Source of the DNA: Microglena sp. YARC
Taxonomy: Eukaryota; Chlorophyta; Chlorophyceae; Chlamydomonadales; Chlamydomonadaceae
DNA: 64,000 bases
Assembly (NCBI GenBank): GCA_022414725.1
Contig: CM039464.1
Span: forward strand, 62,469,213-62,533,212
Reading direction: 5' to 3'
The position numbers and the translations under genes are program-made. The notes beneath the pieces are model-generated. The model saw nothing but the letters and a program-made list of their open reading frames with translations. It was not told where the DNA came from and made no database searches. Positions 44,501 through 58,600 of the stretch are shown here, piece by piece. The first letter of the stretch is position 1. Each line of letters opens with the position of its first letter.

Positions 44501-47500
44501 CCGCTACGGCGGCCGCGGCTGAAGGATCTCATAGTCTGTAGCAGCGAAGGCCGACTGCGATCTGGGGCTCCTCCCACATTACTCAACCCGGGCTGCTGGG
44601 GAAGTAGCCCTCTGGCAGAAGAGCGATCCACCTCTAGCTCGGAGTCTGAGAAGGCCACGCCGTGTGAGAAGAGGTAGGGAGAGATCTTGTGTAATGAGTC
44701 TTCAAAAGATCCTGCTTGTGCCCCTTCATATGACACCTCCCTCACACTGGGTATCTCATGTGACTCTTCATTTGGCGGCTCCCTCATACTGGGTATCTCA
44801 TGTGACTCTTCGTATAACGGCTCCCCCACACATGGCATGTTATGTGACTCTTCGTATGACGACCCACCCACACTGGGGATCTCATGTGACTCTTCAAGCG
44901 CCCCCTCATCCAGGGCTAGGCTGCTGGTGGAGGGAGATCTCCTTGGTGGGGAGAAGGGGGAGGGGCGGGCTGAGCCCAGTGAAGGACTGGGAGGGCAAGA
45001 CGAGGTGGGGGTCCGCTCCTCATCTGGAGGGCTAGGCAGGGGTGGAGGGACGGAAGCGAGGGTGGCAAGGGAGGGGGGGACTGGGAGGGGGAGAGTTCAT
45101 CTGGAGGAGGTGGCGCAGCAGGGGGAGCACCAGGGCTCTGGGGGGGCGTGGGGGTCCAAGTGGAGACTTGGCAGGTGATCTGACTGTGGGAGACTTAAGG
45201 GGGGATCTGACAGCTCGTGGCTGAGGGGCGCGGATTTCACGCCCTTTGTCACTTTCCACGTCTTCCATTGTCAGGTTCTTCACAGGGGACATCGGAGAAG
45301 AAGGGGTGGGAGTGAGGTGTGTGTGTGGTGGTGTGTGGGGGGGGGGTTGTTTAGGAGAATGTTTTGTTGTATAGTGTTGTAGTGTGTTTGGGGGTGGTGG
45401 GGTGGGGTTGAGGGGGTGGTGGGGTGATGAGGTGGTGGTGGTGGTGGGGGGTGATGGTGGTGATGGTGGTGGTGGTGGTGTGTGGGGGGGGTGAGCTGGT
45501 GGTGGTAATGGTGGTGGTGAGGTGGTGGTGATGGTGGTGGTGGTGGGGTGGGAGTTGGTTAGGAGTGTGTTGTGTTGTTTAGTGTTGTTGTTGGGTGTAG
45601 AGTAGAGTAGTGTGGGTAGGTTGTGGGTGCGTGGAGATCGGTGTGGTAAAAAGGAAAGGGGCTGCTGCCGCTGCAGCTAGGGCCAACATGTGCTGTGGCA
45701 TGCCCTTCCGTCCCTCCTATTTGTTTCCACCCTCCCCATCACATCCTATTCTCAACTCAGCCAAACACACCTGTCGAACCTGGGGAGGGCGCGTCCCACT
45801 CCTCTTGGTGAAAATACACCACACCACACCCAGCACCCAGCACAGCTAACCATCTTTAATCCAACAAATCCACACCACTCTTATTGCAACAACAACAACA
45901 ACAACAACACACCACTATAATTACAACAACACACACTTCTTCCTCCATACACATCAGTTGAACCTGCGGAGATCGCGTCCCACTTCTCTTGGTGAAAATA
46001 CACCACACCACACCCAACACCAGCACACCACACCACTCTTAATCCAACACATCCTCACCACTTTTAGTACAACACACCGCTATTCTTTCAACTCCACCAC
46101 ACTACTCTTCCTTCATACACACCTGTTGAGTCTGAGGAGATCGCGTCCCACTCCTCTTTGTGAACAGAGGCTGTGTACTGCCGCCCGCCGCCATCATTGG
46201 GGGCATGGGGAGGAAGGGAGCAGCCGTCGGTGCAGCTGGGGCTATCATGGGCTGTGTCATGCCCCCCATCCCTCCCATTTGTGAGCCCATCATGGGCTGT
46301 GTCATGCCTCCCATCCCTCCCATTTGCGGCCCCATCATGGTCTGGGGCATCATCATTGGATGCATGGGTTGCTGCTGCATGGGGGAATGATCCACCCTGT
46401 TATGTTTACCCAACAGCATCTCCAAGCTCCGGGCAAGGGCGCTACGCTCGTAGGGGTTGAGAGCATTCATATCCTGAACAGCTGCTGGCAACTGGTCGGC
46501 AGGAAACACCACCACCTGCAGATGGACCAGGTCATACAAATGTTACATATATGTATATATTAAAAAACAAAATACCGGTTTATGAAAAAATCGCACCCTC
46601 TTCTGAGCCTCGCCTGCAATCAGGTACATGATCCAGATGTAAGCACGACGCTTGCAACCACCCAGGGGAAAACAAACATTACAATTATTTCAATTCCTCA
46701 CACTCAAAATATCAGTTTTGCATACTAAATACACACACGCACACTTATATATGAAAGACACACACAATATACCTATATATAAACACCACCACCCTCTTCT
46801 GAGCCTCGGCTGCAGTCAGGTACATGATCCAGATGTAAAGCACAATGCTTGCAACCACCGCGGGGACAAGGAGACCTATGGGTAAGCCAATGCTCTCCCC
46901 ATTGGCATACGTAGCCTCCCAACTGAGCAGCTGTGATGCGGCAAACAAGCAAGGAGGCAAGACACCGATGAAGGCAACCAGAAGGAGCTTAGGCATGGCG
47001 CAGTAGATAGCCTCTCCGGCAAAGCGCTCCGCACGCGGGGAAATGATGATCACCTGTTGGGTGTGGGGTGGGCGGGGGGGAGAGGGTGAGGTGAGGTGGG
47101 GGGTGATGCGGAGGGGTGGGGTGGGGTTTGATGGGATGTGGTGTGATGGGAAGGGATGTGGTGGGGTGGTATGGGATGGGTGGTTTGGGATGGGGTGGGG
47201 TGGTATGGGATGGGGGGGCGGCGCCGGCAAAGTACTCCACACGCGGGGCAATGATGAGCACCGGTTGGGAAAAGGAGGGATGAGGGGGGGGAGGGTGAGG
47301 GGGGGAGATGGGGTGTATGTGTGGGGTGGGGGGTAGCCTCTCCGGCAAAGCGCTCCACACGCGGGGCAAAGATGAGCTCCTGTTGGGAGGGGGGAGGTGA
47401 GTCGGGGGATGGGGTGGGGTGGGAAGGGGGATGGGAAGGGTAGCCTCTCCCGCGATGCGCTCCCCACTCGAAGTAAATAGCACCAGTTGCGAGGGGGGGG

Positions 47501-49559
47501 GGAGCACAAGGGGGAGGGCCAAACTTAGCAGCTGTGATGCGGAAGACAAGCAAGGAGGCAGAAGCCCGATGTTTGCAAGCAGAACGAGTTTTGGCATGGC
47601 ACAGTAGGTAGCCTGTCCGGAAAAGTGCTCCACATGCGGGGGAAAGATGAGGCACCAGTATATGGTGGAATACCACCATTACCATTTTCACCACGACTAC
47701 CCACATCCCACCACCACTCACACCCCATTACCATTACCATTACCACCACTCACAGCCCAGCTTCGGCTCTTACCACAAGGTGCACCAAAAAGGCCACTAC
47801 CACCACCAAGCCAGCTAGCTCCATGCACGAGACATACCAATCCCATGATCGATATATCTCACTGCTGAAGTCCAACGGGACAACCACCTCAACCACCTCG
47901 GTAGTTAGGCCGATGTAGGAAGACAGAGCAGGCAAGCTCTCGTCAGTGGAGTTGTAGCTGGCTGCGTAGGTTATGGTTGTCTGGTTGAGGACCTCATCGA
48001 TGAAGGGGTCCACAGGGGCAGGGGGTGTCAAGCTTTCCACAGGAGGAGGAGGAGGGGCGAAGAGGGTTACGCCAAAGTTATCTCCTACATGATTTGTGTG
48101 TGTGTGTTGTTCGTCAGTGGAGTTGTAGCTGGCTGGGTAGGTTATAGCTGTCTGGTTGAGCACCTTATCGATGAAGGGGTCCACAGGGGCAGGGGGTGTC
48201 AAGCTTTCTACCGGAGGAGGAGGAGGGGCGAAGAGGGTTACGCCAAAGTTATCTCCTACATGATTTGTGTGTGTGTGTTGTTCGTCAGTGGAGTTGTAGC
48301 TGGCTGGGTAGGTTATAGCTGTCTGGTTGAGCACCTTATCGATGAAGGGGTCCACAGGGGCAGGGGGTGCCAAGCTTTCCATCGGAAGAGGAGGAGGGGC
48401 GAAGAGGGATACGCCAAAGTTATCTACTGCATTGTGTATGTGTGTGTATGTTGTTGGTCAGTCCAAAGAAATACCCTGCATTGCAGAAACCGATCGTTTC
48501 TTTTTGAGCCCCACTGCGCGTTTCGCGCTGTTTTTTGCAACCCCCTGTGGGCGCAGCAAGACAGTTTTGCGCTTTTTGCACTACAAAGCGCAGTTTTGTT
48601 TTTTCAAGTGCGCTATAGCACTGGCCAATTTGGTCAATGGAAGTACCCTGTTCGTCAGTCCAAAGAAATGCCCTACATGGCAGAAAATTGAACGTTTCTT
48701 TCCGGTTCCCTGTCCAGTTTAATGTGTATGCTGGTCGTCAGTCAGTCCAGCGGTAGCCCAACAGGCTAATGCAGGTAAAATAACATTATTACTAAAATCC
48801 AATTATGACTGAAAATCGAGTATTAACCCCAAAATCATATTATTACCAAAATTGGAGGCAATCAGTCAGTCAGTCAGTCAGTCAGTCAGTCAGTCAGTCA
48901 GTCAGTCTGTCCGTCAGTCAGTCAGTCAGTCAGTCAGTCAGTCAGTCAGTCAGTCCAGGGGTAGCCCATCAGGCATCAATGCAGGTAAAATAACTTTATG
49001 GCTCAAACCCAATTATGACTGAAATTCGAGTATTAACCCCTAAATCATATTATTACTAAAATTGGAGTCAGTCAGGCAGGCAGTCCAGGAGTAGCCCAAC
49101 AGGCTAAAGGGACTTGCCCAGACGTGATATCAGGAGGGGCTGAAAGAAACAACAATTGATGATTTGAACCCCAAAGAATCCTTTGACAAGAAAGGGGCCC
49201 TGCCTTCATGCTACTGTAGTGAAGCCACAATTTAATTTTAGTGATGATTGGATTTTATGGTTAATTTTTAAATTTTTGAATTTAGGCAATAATTTAATTT
49301 TAGGGTTATCTTCAAATTTTAAAAACAATTGAATTTTAGTGATAATTATGTATGAAGTGTTACCTGCATTGCTTCCTGACCGCGCCCACTTTGTGGCTGA
49401 GGAGGGCATGAAGTTCAACGATGCCCACTCTGCTGAGCTGGCTGAGACCAAGTAGGTCTCCGGCATGTCTGCAGCCAAGCCGATTGTCATGCCTACAAAC
49501 TGCAGGTGGCCAAAGGATCTCAGCACAGCCGCGCCACAGGCCAAGGCGCTCCAGCCTGT

Positions 49560-49609
<50 letters not shown>

Positions 49610-52600
49610 GGGGGGGGGGGGGGGGTATATGTGTGGGTTAATTGGTGGGTGAATGGGTGGGTGAAAGGGTGGGTATGGGTGAGGTGGCCAAAGGATCTCA
49701 GCACAGCCGCGCCACAGGCCATGGCGCTCCAGCCTGGGACGATGGGTGGATGAATGGGTGGGTGAATGGGTGGGGTGGCCAAAGGATCTCAGCACAGCCA
49801 CGCCACAGGCCATAGCGCTCCAGCCTGGTGGTGTTGATGTTGGTGTTCTCCAGGTAAAATAAGATGTTGGTGTTGTATACCCCAACCCCCATCCCTCCCT
49901 ACGGATCTTAGCACAGGGGTGGCCAGGTGGGTGACTGCGTGGGTGAATGGATGGGTATGGGTGGGTGGCCAAAGGATCTCAGCACAGCCGCGCCACAGGA
50001 CATGGCGCTCCATCCTGGGACGATGGGTGGATGAATGGGTGGGTGGGTATGGGTGGGTGAATGGATGGGGTGGCCAAAGGATCTCAGCACAGCCACGCCA
50101 CAGGCCATAGCGCTCCAGCCTGGTGGTGTTGATGTTGGTGTTCTCCAGGTAAAATAAGATGTTGGTGTTGTATACCCCAACCCCCATCCCTCCCTACGGA
50201 TCTTAGCACAGGGGTGGCTAGGTGGGTGACTGCGTGGGTGAATGGATGGGTATGGGTGTGTGGCCAAAGGATCTCAGCACGGCCGCGCCACAGGACATGG
50301 CGCGACAGCCTGGGACGATGGGTGGATGAATGGGTGGGTGGGTATGGGTGGGTATGGGTGGGTGAATGGGTGGGGTGGCCAAAGGATCTCAGCACAGCCA
50401 CGCCACAGGCCATAGCGCTCCAGCCTGGTGGTGTTGATGTTGGTGTTCTCCAGGTTAAATAAGATGTTGGTGTTGTATACCCCAACCCCCATCCCTCCCC
50501 ACAGATCTCAGCACAGCGGTGGCCGGGTGGGTGACTGGGTGGATGACTGGGTGGGTATGGGTGTGTGGCCAAAGGATCTCAGCACAGCCGCGCCACAGGA
50601 CATGACGCTCCAGCCTGGGGGGGGGATGGATGGGTGGGTATGGGTGTGTGGCCAAAGGATCTCAGCACAGCCGCGCCACAGGACATGGCGCTCCAGCCTA
50701 GGGGGGGGGGGGGGATGGGTGGGTGAATGGGTGGATGACTGGGTGGGTATGGGTGGGTGGCCAAAGGATCTCAGCACAGCCGCACCACAGGACATGGCGC
50801 TCCAGCCCAGTGTGGGGAAGGGTACTTCCATTGACCAAATTGGCTGCAGCGCTTTAGCACACTTGAAGAAAACAAAACTGCGCTTTGTAGTGCAAAAAGC
50901 GCAAAAATTGCTTGCTGCGCCCACACAGGGTTGCAAAAAACTGCGCGAAACGTGCAGTGGGGCTCAAAAAGGCAGCACGCCAGCGCGCAAAAGCGCGCGA
51001 TTGGAAGTACCCTGGTGGGGGGAAGGTAGCTAAGGGATTTTTTTTCAAATCTGAAAGTAGTTTTTTCTAGCTTTCTAGTTTCAGGCCTCCTCCAGGGACA
51101 GTGTTTTATAGCTTTTTAAAGCATTTATATCTTTTAGGGCCATTTAGGCCATTTAGCCAAGTGGGGGGAAGAGTAATGATAATGATAACGCCCGGTGGGG
51201 CGTGGTATGAAGGGAGCCCCGTCTAACGGTGGTAGGGAAAGGGCTGCTACTTTACGTGGACAAAGCTGCCATGGCGGTTGACAGCGACTGCGAACACTAT
51301 GGTGGATGGGAGGTAGCTCCCACTTAAGTTAGCCCCTACTGCAGTTTAGGGGGCTTATGGTTTAGGGTTCAGGGTTTTAGGGTTTGATTCAAATGTATAG
51401 GGTTTATGTGTTTTAGGGTTTAGGGTCTAGGTGGGTTTGGGGTTTGGGGTTTAGGTAAGTGGGGGATATCTGAAGTGGAGGCTACCCCCCCCCTACCTAC
51501 CTGGGACGATGACGGCGGTGGCGAGGCAAGTGGTCGAGGAGATGCCCATGACTACTGCCGATGAGATCTTTAGTGCCTTGGCAATGGTGGCTACAAAGCT
51601 TCCTGGGACCTCAACCTCTACAGTCGCAACGGTAATAGCGCTGTTACCTGCGTTGCCGAAATGCATCACAAAATCACAAAAATGAATTATATGGCTGATA
51701 CTGTCCTAAAGTAGACCCCCCCCCCGCTGGCGGCCATGCCCTCCAGGAACCCCGAGTGGTGGTGGTGGTGATGGTGTGCGCTGTTGCCCTTCCTGGCTGA
51801 TACAGTCATTGATTTGATCACTGCGTTTACGATCTGTTGGGGTTAAGTTCACTACAGTCGCAACGGTGATGGGGCTGTTGCCTGCATTAACAATTATTGG
51901 GGATCAGTTCACTAATGCTTGCTTCGTTAAACCTCCTTTCCTGTTTCAAGGCTTGGCAAGTCTCTTTAGCCTACTTGGCTACTGCCTGCAACGTACAAAT
52001 TCATACATTTGAACGGGCAGAACAATACTCAGTGAGGAGTGAAACGTGCAAAACAAAACCTAATCAATTCATCAGGGATCAGAAAATTCTAGCAAGATGT
52101 ACATCCACGAGAGATAAGTCAGGCCCCCCAAAATGGGGGGACCCTCAAGAGGTGGTGAGAGTTTCTTGGGGGGCGGGGGGGCGGGGGCCAGTCCAGGGGG
52201 GTTCTCCAGAGCAGAGGGTTCCAGAGTCGTGCACCTAATCAAAATTGAGTGAATACTGGAGTGCTCCCATTCAGGGTACTACTTCTTGCCAAATTGGTCA
52301 GCGCTTTAAGCAAACAAACGTCAAATTGGTCAGCGCTTTTTAGTGCAATAAGAGCAAAAACTGCGCACTGCGCCCACAGGGGGTTGAAAAAACTGCGCGA
52401 AACGCGCAGAGGGGCTCAAAAGGCAGCGCGGCACCGCTTAGTAGTACTCAACTCCCATTGATAAGGCCTTTCCAAGTTGTCTGCTGCCCATGGTGCACCG
52501 GCTCAGGCAGCAGGCACCAGTCTTATCAACACTACACCATGGGTTTTCAGGTTGAAAGTGAGGTAAGCAAGGCAAGGTAAACAACCAACCGAGGTTTCCA

Positions 52601-55600
52601 GGCTTAATACATACATGCATACATACATGCATATATACCTAATACAAACATACATTAGGCCTCCCCCAAGCTTTCTGGACCACCCGGTGGCCATACCTAT
52701 TGTTGGGAGGGCTGTTGCGAGTTTCCGATGGAGCAGGGGGCCACTGAAAATTTGCTCGCGTAGTGCATGTCAGAATCGGGGCCTAAAGCCGGTCGTAAGC
52801 CCTGAAACTTTAGTAGGAAAATGTGTGGGGGGTAGATATTGCCCCCCCCAAAAAGGAGGGGCGCTACGAGTTTCCGATGGATTCCGAGATTTGTTTATTT
52901 GTTTTTGAAGGAAGAGGGAGCAGGATTATGAAGGGGGGGGGGGGGGGGGGGGGGGAGAGGGGGGGGGCATAAAAGGGCTTAACCCGTTATGTGATCCCAG
53001 ACCAGGACCTGGGTGGAGGTGGGGGTGGCCAACAGCCACACGGGCTACCATCCATTCATCCATCCATCCATCCACACATTCATACCTGCTAAGTCCTTGG
53101 TATCGGTCAGAGTCACACTTGCTGTGTCGCCAGGGTTTCCAGACGCTGAAATCAAAGTAGGGGGAAGCTGGTCAGCACTTGGATCTAGGTAGTTTAGGTT
53201 TAGGTGGTCTAGTGATCAGGTGTTAAAAGTTTAGGTTTGGGTTAAGGTTTAGGTGGTTTAGGTGGTGTAGGAAAAACAAGTGCTGGCCAGCTAAGTGGTA
53301 AATGCTGAGCAGCCAAGCACTTTTTGTGATCATTTGTCGCAGGGATTTCCCCCCGCTGTATACAGCAATCGCTAGTTTTGAACTTTAAGCGACAATAATG
53401 AAATGTAAGCGAAAATAAATTTTAGCGAAAATATCGCTATGAGAAGTAAACAAATAGTGTATATGAACTATTAGCTATAGTGTTTTGCCCTATAGTGTAT
53501 ATTAACTATTAGCTATAGTGTTTTGCCCTATAGTGTATATTAACTATTAGCTATAGTGTTTTGCCCTATAGTGTATATTAACTATTAGCTATAGTGTTTT
53601 GCCCTATAGTGTATGCTATTAGCTATAGTGTTTTGCCCTATAGTGTATATTAACTATTAGCTATAGTGTTTTGCCCTATAGCTATAGTGTTTTGCCCTAT
53701 AGTGTATATTAACTATTAGCTATAGTGTTTTGCCCTATAGTGTATATTAACTATTAGCTATAGTGTTTTGCCCTATAGTGTATATTAACTATTAGCTATA
53801 GTGTTTTGCCCTATAGTGTATATTAACTATTAGCTATAGTGTTTTGCCCTATAGTGTATATTAACTATTAGCTATAGTGTTTTGCCCTATAGTGTATATT
53901 AACTATTAGCTATAGTGTTTTGCCCTATAGTGTATATTAACTATTAGCTATAGTGTTTTTGCCCTATAGTGTATATTAACTATTAGCTATAGTGTTTTGC
54001 CCTATAGTGTATATTAACTATTAGCTATAGTGTTTTGCCCTATAGTGTATATTAACTATTAGCTATAGTGTTTTGCCCTATAGTGTATATTAACTATTAG
54101 CTATAGTGTTTTGCCCTATAGTGTATATTAACTATTAGCTATAGTGTTTTGCCCTATAGTGTATATTAACTATTAGCTATAGTGTTTTGCCCTATAGTGT
54201 ATATTAACTATTAGCTATAGTGTTTTGCCCTATAGTGTATATTAACTATTAGCTATAGTGTTTTGCCCTATAGTGTATATTAACTATTAGCTATAGTGTT
54301 TTGCCCTATAGTGTATATTAACTATTAGCTATAGTGTTTTGCCCTATAGTGTATATTAACTATTAGCTATAGTGTTTTGCCCTATAGTGTATATTAACTA
54401 TTAGCTATAGTGTTTTGCCCTATAGTGTATATTAACTATTAGCTATAGTGTTTTGCCCTATAGTGTATATTAACTATTAGCTATAGTGTTTTGCCCTATA
54501 GTGTATATTAACTATTAGCTATAGTGTTTTGCCCTATAGTGTATATTAACTATTAGCTATAGTGTTTTGCCCTATAGTGTATATTAACTATTAGCTATAG
54601 TGTTTTTGCCCTATAGTGTATATTAACTATTAGCTATAGTGTTTTGCCCTATAGTGTATATTAACTATTAGCTATAGTGTTTTGCCCTATAGTGTATATT
54701 AACTATTAGCTATAGTGTTTTGCCCTATAGTGTATATTAACTATTAGCTATAGTGTTTTGCCCTATAGTGTATATTAACTATTAGCTATAGTGTTTTGCC
54801 CTATAGTGTATATTAACTATTAGCTATAGTGTTTTGCCCTATAGTGTATATTAACTATTAGCTATAGTGTTTTGCCCTATAGTGTATATTAACTATTAGC
54901 TATAGTGTTTTGCCCTATAGTGTATATTAACTATTAGCTATAGTGTTTTGCCCTATAGTGTATATTAACTATTAGCTATAGTGTTTTGCCCTATAGTGTA
55001 TATTAACTATTAGCTATAGTGTTTTGCCCTATAGTGTATATTAACTATTAGCTATAGTGTTTTGCCCTATAGTGTATATTAACTATTAGCTATAGTGTTT
55101 TGCCCTATAGTGTATATTAACTATTAGCTATAGTGTTTTGCCCTATAGTGTATATTAACTATTAGCTATAGTGTTTTGCCCTATAGTGTATATTAACTAT
55201 TAGCTATAGTGTTTTGCCCTATAGTGTATATTAACTATTAGCTATAGTGTTTTGCCCTATAGTGTATATTAACTATTAGCTATAGTGTTTTGCCCTATAG
55301 TGTATATTAACTATTAGCTATAGTGTTTTGCCCTATAGTGTATATTAACTATTAGCTATAGTGTTTTGCCCTATAGTGTATATTAACTATTAGCTATAGT
55401 GTTTTGCCCTATAGTGTATATTAACTATTAGCTATAGTGTTTTGCCCTATAGTGTATATTAACTATTAGCTATAGTGTTTTGCCCTATAGTGTATATTAA
55501 CTATTAGCTATAGTGTTTTGCCCTATAGTGTATATTAACTATTAGCTATAGTGTTTGCCCTATAGTGTATATTAACTATTAGCTATAGTGTTTTGCCCTA

Positions 55601-58600
55601 TAGTGTATATTAACTATTAGCTATAGTGTTTTGCCCTATAGTGTATATTAACTATTAGCTATAGTGTTTTGCCCTATAGTGTATATTAACTATTAGCTAT
55701 AGTGTTTTGCCCTATAGTGTATATTAACTATTAGCTATAGTGTTTTGCCCTATAGTGTATATTAACTATTAGCTATAGTGTTTTGCCCTATAGTGTATAT
55801 TAACTATTAGCTATAGTGTTTTGCCCTATAGTGTATATTAACTATTAGCTATAGTGTTTTGCCCTATAGTGTATATTAACTATTAGCTATAGTGTTTTGC
55901 CCTATAGTGTATATTAACTATTAGCTATAGTGTTTTGCCTATAGTGTATATTAACTATTAGCTATAGTGTTTTGCCCTATAGTGTATATTAACTATTAGC
56001 TATAGTGTTTTGCCCTATAGTGTATAACTATTAGCTATAGTGTTTTGCCCTATAGTGTATATTAACTATTAGCTATAGTGTTTTGCCCTATAGTGTATAT
56101 TAACTATTAGCTATAGTGTTTTGCCCTAAAGTGTATATTAACTATTAGCTATAGTGTTTTGCCCTATAGTGTATATTAACTATTAGCTATAGTGTTTTGC
56201 CCTAAAGTGTATATTACCTATTAGCTATAGTATTTTGCCCTATAGTGTATATTAACTATTAGCAATAGTGTTTTGCCCTATAGTGTATATCAACTATTAG
56301 CTATAGTGTTTTGCCCTATAGTGCATATCAACTATTAGCTATAGTGTTTTGCCCTGTAGTGCATATCAACTATTAGCTATAGTGTTTTGCCCTATAGTGT
56401 ATATTAACTATTAGCTATAGTGTTTTGCCCTATAGTGTATATTACCTATTAGCTATAGTGTCTTGCCCTATAGTGTATATCAACTATTAGCTATAGTATT
56501 TTGCCCTATAGTGTATATCAACTATTAGCTATAGTGTTTTGCCCTATAGTGTATATCAACTATTAGCTATAGTGTTTTGCCCTATAGTGTATATTAAGTA
56601 TTAGCTATAGTGTTTTGCCCTATAGTGTACATTAACTATTAGCTATAGTGTTTTGCCCTATAGTGTATATTAACTATTAGCTATAGTGTTTTGCCCTATA
56701 GTGTACATTAACTATTAGCTATAGTGTTTTGCACTATAGTGTATATTAACTATTAGCTATAGTGTTTTGCCCTATAGTGTATATTAACTATTACCTATAG
56801 TGTTTTGCCCTATAGTGTATATTAACTATTAGCTATAGTGTTTTGCCCTATAGTGTATATTAACTATTAGCTATAGTGTTTTGCCCTATAGTGTATATTA
56901 ACTATTAGCTAGTGTTTTGCCCTATAGTGTATATTAACTATTAGCTATAGTGTTTTGCCCTATAGTGTATATTAACTATTAGCTATAGTGTTTTGCCCTA
57001 GTGTATATTAACTATTAGCTATAGTGTTTTGCCCTATAGTGTATATTAACTATTAGCTATAGTGTTTTGCCCTATAGTGTATATTAACTATTAGCTATAG
57101 TGTTTTGCCCTATAGTGTATGCCGTAGGGCTGAGTTTGCAGAAGTGCCCCCCCCCCCCCCACACCACCACCACCACCACCATTCTCCTGAAATCAAGGCC
57201 TCTGTCTGCGACAGGCTCACTGAAACTCGCCCTCACAACTATGTCCGACTTACCCAGGATGGGTTGACAGATAAACTAATAAGTACACCACCACCACCAA
57301 CACACACACACACACACACCACCACCATTAAATAGTAGGGGGCCCTGGTGGGTCCCCTGGAGGTCGGCCCCGGGGTGGGGCATGGTACACGATGGTGTCT
57401 GGGTACACCCCCACCAACACACACACACACACACCACCACCATCAAACTGAAATCAAGGCCTCTGTCTGCGACTCCATAGTCACCGACTGCCCCCTTGCC
57501 CCCGTGACGCTCAAACTCGCTATGGTCAGAGGCTCCACTGGCTCGCTGAAACTCGCCATCACAACAAAGTCTGACTCCCCCAAGGTGGGTTGGCAAAAAA
57601 TAGTTCCCCCCCCACCACCACCACCACCACCACCACCACCACCACCACCACCACACACACACCCATTTACCTGAAATCAAGGCCTCTGTCTGCGACTCCA
57701 TAGTCACCGACTGCACCTCAGCCCCTGTGACACTCAAACTCGCTGTGGTCAGAGGCTCCACTGGCTCACTGAAACTCGCCCGCACAACGAAACCCGACTC
57801 CCCCAGGGTGGGTTGTGAGTCGACGGACAGGGCCACTCCAGGGGGAATGAAGTCGGTACTAGTGTTGAAGTACTGGGGAGTGGTGAAGGGGTTGCAGGGG
57901 TCGGCAAGGAGAAGGCCTTCGACCACACCTGCGCTGTTGTCCGCCCTGGCAGATACAGTCAGAGAGTAGATCTCTCCCCCGCTGGCGGTGGTGCCCTCCA
58001 GGAAACCTGAGTGGTGGTGGTGGTGGTGGTGGTGATGGTGGTGGTGGTGGTGATTGTGGTGATGGTGGCGATAGTGGTGATGGGCTGTTTGGTTGCCCTC
58101 CCTGGTGGACACAGTCATTGAGTAGATCTCTTCCCCGCTGGCAGTGGTGCCCTCCAGGAAACCTGAGATGTGGTGGTGGTGGTGGTGGTTGTCACAGGGG
58201 GGCGAGGGCAGGGGGCGGAGGGCTTTGGTACTGTACTACCGAGTTTGAACTGAAAAATAAAATGCCACCTTAGCTTTTCACATACATACATACATACCGT
58301 ACACGCTTTAAGTATTGGCAAACGGTTTGGCAAACGACCCTTTGCCAAACCGGATTAGGGATCCAGCTTGAGACCACTCCAGGTGGTTGGCCTTTGCCAA
58401 GTTACGGTAACCATGGTACTCTGTCTACTAAGCCCTAGCAAGTTAAATGTTCCTGATTTGAATTGCTACATGGTTTCATTTTCAGCAAGCTTCCGCAGAC
58501 TACTTTGTAAACATGTACTTGACCTTGAACTTGGTCACATGGCTCCAGCCAGCAATTTGGCTGGCTGGCTGGAGCCAAGAACCGGTCTGGCTACTAAGCC

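Noticed and set aside
51340..51450. Chromosome end or true telomere array
   Set aside because: TTTAGGG-like units are degenerate, short and internal, flanked by inverted repeats and exons on both sides.
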